Source: Sulfurovum sp. (lineage in GTDB: Bacteria > Campylobacterota > Campylobacteria > Campylobacterales > Sulfurovaceae). From it: a stretch of 8,979 nucleotides of DNA. Numbering within the stretch: position 1 is the stretch's first letter; every line of letters begins with the position of its first letter. A program made the position numbers and the translations under genes. The notes under the pieces are model-generated. The model was not told where the DNA came from. It saw only the letters and a list, made by a program, of their open reading frames with translations, and searched no databases. Below, piece after piece: positions 6,641-8,979 of this stretch. The stretch is taken from the NCBI GenBank assembly GCA_015661795.1, contig DQVJ01000206.1:1-8979 (forward strand), written 5' to 3'.

Positions 6641-6692
6641 TGTTGAAAATTCAGATTTTATCAGTTAATTTTTGTCTAAAAAAGCAGATAAT

Positions 6693-6884
6693 ATGACACA
6701 ACGAGATATGGCAGGATACTTAGGTGTAACAACAGTTACTATGCGAAATTGGAGAAGAGATAAGCCACATCTCTATGAGATTGTAATCAAGGGTTTTGCC
6801 TATGATGAAGCAGTCAAAGTTGCTAAAGAGAATTATGAAAAACTTAAACAAGTCTCTCAATCTATTGAGGAGAAAAAGCAATGA
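6693..6884 (+). CDS. Small helix-turn-helix DNA-binding protein, candidate controller
   Basis: The protein has 63 aa from the ATG at 6693; a TTG at 6672 would add 7 residues but has no ribosome binding site. The N-terminal half holds a helix-turn-helix: TQRDMAGYLGVTTVTMRNWR, with the usual A-x-x-L-G-V turn and a recognition helix ending in N-W-R-R. The C-terminal half is an amphipathic, lysine-rich helix that could dimerise. It is divergent from the restriction operon across a dyad-rich spacer, as expected of a controller (C) protein or local repressor. It overlaps the next gene by ATGA, so the two are co-translated. Its binding site and effect on the operon are inferred. Confidence 0.75.
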   Translation: MTQRDMAGYLGVTTVTMRNWRRDKPHLYEIVIKGFAYDEAVKVAKENYEKLKQVSQSIEEKKQ

Positions 6885-7441
6885 TGCCTAAAACACTTTT
6901 TCTTAGCTACGATAAATACCATCAAAAACAATATTTCAAGGAAAGACGAGACTTAATCCCTCACAATATACTTTATGAAGTGACCGATATGTACAATGAA
7001 GCTATTATGTCTTATAAAGAGTTAACTGATTTCCATAATTCTGAATGGCTTGAGATGTTTTTAAAAATTGATGCTTTAGCCTTTTGTTGTGATTTTTTAA
7101 AAGAAGAAGCCAATTGCTACAAAAGGTTTCGTGATAATAAAAAAGACAATAATGGTATCTATCTTGAGACTCAAAAGAAAACCAAAGAAGTTACTCTAAT
7201 CAATAGTGCAAAATTACATATCGATAAAACTATCGAATTACTTTATGAGCTAACACATAATACTAACAACATTAAAATACTCAAAGAAATGAGCATTGTA
7301 AAGCCACCAAGACAACAGGAGTATTTCAATGATATAAATGAAACAACATACTCAATATTATCTGATGCAAAGTTCACCACTAAAGAAATAACAACCATCC
7401 TCCCTTTACTAAAATCTTCCTACAAAATCAAAATATTTTAG
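6881..7441 (+). CDS. Hypothetical 186-aa helical protein
   Basis: A soluble, mainly helical protein with many aromatic and charged residues and no membrane segment or signal peptide. The N-terminal part contains two adjacent cysteines (FCCDFLKEEANCYKRF). The C-terminal end is basic (PLLKSSYKIKIF). The start ATG overlaps the stop of the HTH gene (ATGATG, a choice of two starts three bases apart), with GAGGAG in the HTH coding region serving as ribosome binding site. I do not recognise the family. Coupling to a small HTH gene beside a restriction operon suggests a regulatory partner, a toxin-antitoxin-like pair or an accessory defence protein, but no motif decides among these. Confidence 0.7.
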   Translation: MMPKTLFLSYDKYHQKQYFKERRDLIPHNILYEVTDMYNEAIMSYKELTDFHNSEWLEMFLKIDALAFCCDFLKEEANCYKRFRDNKKDNNGIYLETQKKTKEVTLINSAKLHIDKTIELLYELTHNTNNIKILKEMSIVKPPRQQEYFNDINETTYSILSDAKFTTKEITTILPLLKSSYKIKIF

Positions 7442-7466
7442 TTCATTTTTTTGAACCAAAAGTTTT
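7436..7466 (+). terminator. Weak terminator-like hairpin after the HTH operon
   Basis: GTTCA-tttttt-TGAAC (7441-7456) begins at the last base of the stop codon. It is extended by TTTT (7436-7439) pairing with AAAA (7458-7461) across one mismatch, and GTTTTA follows. GC content is low, so termination may be inefficient. Confidence 0.35.
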
Positions 7467-7494
7467 AGACATACAGTTTTGATATAGGCATAAT
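7466..7494 (+). promoter_or_regulatory. Sigma70-like promoter of the right-hand gene set
   Basis: TAGACA (7466-7471, 5 of 6 to TTGACA) and CATAAT (7489-7494, 5 of 6 to TATAAT) are 17 bases apart. Transcription would start near 7501 and leave a leader of about 83 bases before the ATG at 7584. The rest of this spacer (7495-7583) holds no gene, only the short palindromes TAAGCTTA and GTGCAC. Confidence 0.5.
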
Positions 7495-7583
7495 TCCTCT
7501 TGTAAGCTTATCAATCAGCTGTTGTATTTAGTGTGCACGACTAAAAACTTATCTACTAATATAAAACTATACTAGGAAAAATT

Positions 7584-7874
7584 ATGAACAAATTATTGAA
7601 TAGAGAAGGCATTGTTGTAAATGCAATGCATAACAAAAACTGTACTTCAACCAAGGGTACCCATAACACTAGAAAGTCAACTCTAACTATTGAAATTTTC
7701 AGTGAAGACTGTGGCTGTAAAGAGATTATTCTCGATACAGACAATTGCAACGGTGAAGATATGGCACAAGTCAATATAGCTCTATCAGAGACATTAGCTC
7801 CATTAGTAGGAGCAGAGTGTACGGATGACATTTTATGTGATTTATTAAGAAGAGAAAAAGGAGGAACTTTATAA
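7584..7874 (+). CDS. Hypothetical cysteine-rich 96-aa protein
   Basis: A small soluble protein with six cysteines: C20, C43-G-C45, C55, C79 and C85. The middle looks like a beta pair (STLTIEIF...KEIILDTD), followed by a helix (AQVNIALSETLAPLV) and a second helix (DDILCDLLRR). The cysteines could bind a metal, but they do not form a known spacing. The ATG has AGGAAAA as ribosome binding site. The stop codon overlaps the next ATG (TAATG), and GGAGG near its end serves the next gene, so translation is coupled. I do not recognise the family with confidence. It is the first gene of a three-gene set with two zinc-ribbon proteins. Confidence 0.7.
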   Translation: MNKLLNREGIVVNAMHNKNCTSTKGTHNTRKSTLTIEIFSEDCGCKEIILDTDNCNGEDMAQVNIALSETLAPLVGAECTDDILCDLLRREKGGTL

Positions 7875-8452
7875 TGAGTAAAATAATTACAGCTGAAATT
7901 GTTAAAGACAAAGAGATTATTTTAAGTACATTTGCTACATTCAATAAAGAAAAAGCTGATGTCATCATTGCTTTAGCAAATGAAATTGCTGAAGATTTAG
8001 GGGCACCATCGGCTAACAATATTCTTATTGATATTGCAAACAAAGTCAAATACGGTTCTTACCAAGCAAATATATGGGAATCACACAAGGAGCAATTTAA
8101 AACCTGTAATAAATGTGGAGTAAAAAAAACCTTATTTAGCTACAAAAGTAATTGTCATTATCTAGACTATAAGAATAAAACTTGTAAAGACTGCCTTGCC
8201 TTAGATGTCAAAGACAGAGGAGACTTTGAACATAAAAAGTTATCTGATGAAATTCTAACAATTAGCGAGGCTATTTTTGAACAAACCGACATTGATGAAG
8301 ACATAGTTGATTTAGCTCATAGTGTCCTAGCTGTTAGTAGATGGTCAAGACATAGTCCATACAAACTTCGCTCAGGAAAAAATATGCTAATTGAAGAATG
8401 TCAAAGAATAGGATTTGATTACAAGAAGTACTTAAACAGTACAGGTGATTAA
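7874..8452 (+). CDS. Zinc-ribbon protein, 192 aa, function unknown
   Basis: The N-terminal region (1-70) is helical and acidic. A zinc module follows: C78-N-K-C81 (TCNKCGVKKTLFSY), then C104-K-D-C107, with an extra C94 between. The pattern C-x-K-C-G-x-K-K...F...C-K-x-C is the ribbon often found in front of phage-type HNH nucleases, but no HNH residues follow here. The C-terminal region (120-192) is helical and basic. The next gene carries the same module. The ATG overlaps the previous stop and has a GGAGG site ten or so bases upstream. DNA binding is likely, but catalysis is not supported. Confidence 0.72.
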   Translation: MSKIITAEIVKDKEIILSTFATFNKEKADVIIALANEIAEDLGAPSANNILIDIANKVKYGSYQANIWESHKEQFKTCNKCGVKKTLFSYKSNCHYLDYKNKTCKDCLALDVKDRGDFEHKKLSDEILTISEAIFEQTDIDEDIVDLAHSVLAVSRWSRHSPYKLRSGKNMLIEECQRIGFDYKKYLNSTGD

Positions 8453-8455
8453 TTG

Positions 8456-8866
8456 ATGAAGCAGGAACTAAAAATAAAATTACGTAGAGATGAAGATATT
8501 AAAACTATACTAGAGTTTACACGAGATGGAAACTATGTGATTATTCAGCCTAAAAATGGAATGAAAATATGCAATAAATGCTTTTTCGTTTGGAAGAAAA
8601 CTGACTTTTCAAAAAATAAAAAAAGTCCTGATGGATTAAGAAGTGAGTGCAAGAATTGTTCCTGTACTATCAATGATAAGTCTAAAGCAGAGATGCAGAA
8701 GCTATATGAAATATTTAGAATAGCTATAAAAAATAAGGATAATGATTATTTTCCTTTTGATTTGAATGAGACATATTACAGTATTAATTTTTTTAACCTT
8801 CCAAAGGCTAAAATCAAAGAACTAAAGTCAATAATGTTCGAGTACTACGATAAGCTACAACAGTAG
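8456..8866 (+). CDS. Zinc-ribbon protein, 136 aa, function unknown
   Basis: The protein has 136 aa from the ATG at 8456. A TTG at 8453 would add one residue, but the AGGTGA site fits the ATG. The N-terminal region is basic. The zinc module is C39-N-K-C42 ... F-S-K-N-K-K-S-P-D-G-L ... C65-K-N-C68, the same ribbon as in the preceding protein and closer to the usual phage form (F-x-K-N...DGL...C-K-x-C). The rest is helical and charged, with no HNH or other catalytic motif. It follows the previous stop by three bases. The repeated module suggests that the two genes derive from one ancestor or assemble together. The function is unknown. Confidence 0.72.
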   Translation: MKQELKIKLRRDEDIKTILEFTRDGNYVIIQPKNGMKICNKCFFVWKKTDFSKNKKSPDGLRSECKNCSCTINDKSKAEMQKLYEIFRIAIKNKDNDYFPFDLNETYYSINFFNLPKAKIKELKSIMFEYYDKLQQ

Positions 8867-8912
8867 TAAACAATAGACCCCATATGCAATAATGAGAAGT
8901 GAAAGCAGAATG

Positions 8913-8964
8913 CAAAAAGTTACATAACACTAATCATATGTAACTATTTACAACTTTTTGTTTT
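8913..8964 (+). terminator. Nested inverted repeat with T-rich end, possible terminator
   Basis: AGTTACATA (8918-8926) pairs perfectly with TATGTAACT (8937-8945) around a 10-base loop. CAAAAAGTT (8913-8921) also pairs perfectly with AACTTTTTG (8952-8960), giving an outer stem with a bulge or an alternative fold. The structure ends in CTTTTTGTTTT, 47 bases after the last stop codon. GC is low for a strong terminator. The remaining bases 8867-8912 and 8965-8979 show no gene. Confidence 0.4.
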
Positions 8965-8979
8965 AAGGGCTTCTCTATA

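Noticed and set aside
6681..6698. AAAGCAGATAATATGACA resembles the repeated AAAGCAGACATAATGATGTC element
   Set aside because: Only the first eight bases match without a gap, it lies at the start of the HTH coding region, the dyad is not kept and no -10 box follows.
7556..8049. Two minus-strand open frames opposite the 96-aa and 192-aa genes
   Set aside because: Both overlap plus-strand genes that have good ribosome binding sites and coupled stops and starts. The minus frames lack these.

Overview
The window is AT-rich with closely packed genes. The restriction-modification proteins, the short AGGA-type ribosome binding sites and the -10 boxes without strong -35 boxes suggest a member of the Campylobacterota (Sulfurimonas, Sulfurovum, Arcobacter or Helicobacter-like). 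That placement is inferred from protein and signal style, because no marker gene is present. The content is accessory DNA: a restriction-modification island flanked by small, mostly unrecognised genes of phage or mobile-element style. No rRNA, tRNA, transposase, integrase or CRISPR array was seen.

Left block (1-1878, minus strand). Five small genes read leftward: a 220-aa protein of unknown function, an overlapping 67-aa protein, an HD-domain protein, a four-cysteine zinc-ribbon-like protein, and a gene cut by the window edge. Two related elements of about 42-44 nt, one before the 220-aa gene and one before the HD gene, each carry a dyad followed by a TATAAT-like -10 box. They look like duplicated promoter/operator units that would co-regulate two sub-operons.

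Central block (1866-6539, minus strand). This is a three-gene restriction operon. It encodes a bifunctional endonuclease-methyltransferase of the BcgI-alpha kind (PD-(D/E)XK nuclease plus N6-adenine methylase with NPPY), a two-domain DNA-specificity subunit, and a DUF2779 protein that appears to join a Cas4-like Fe-S nuclease to a DEDD exonuclease-like domain. The junction between the first two genes is the most striking feature of the window. The methylase gene ends in a zero-frame slippery heptamer (G GGA AAG) directly before its TAG. Five bases further on is a 12-bp stem-loop, and the -1 frame runs open, without any start codon, into the specificity gene. A programmed -1 ribosomal frameshift would therefore give a single RM-S chain of about 1055 aa beside the 673-aa RM-only protein.

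Divergent block (6540-7441). A 132-bp intergenic region packed with dyads separates the restriction operon from a plus-strand gene for a small helix-turn-helix protein. The HTH gene overlaps a 186-aa helical protein of unknown function. The HTH protein is a natural candidate for controller of the operon.

Right block (7442-8979, plus strand). A good sigma70-like promoter precedes three tightly coupled small genes: a cysteine-rich 96-aa protein and two proteins that share a CxxC...CxxC zinc-ribbon module. The window ends in a nested inverted repeat followed by a T-rich stretch, possibly a terminator.
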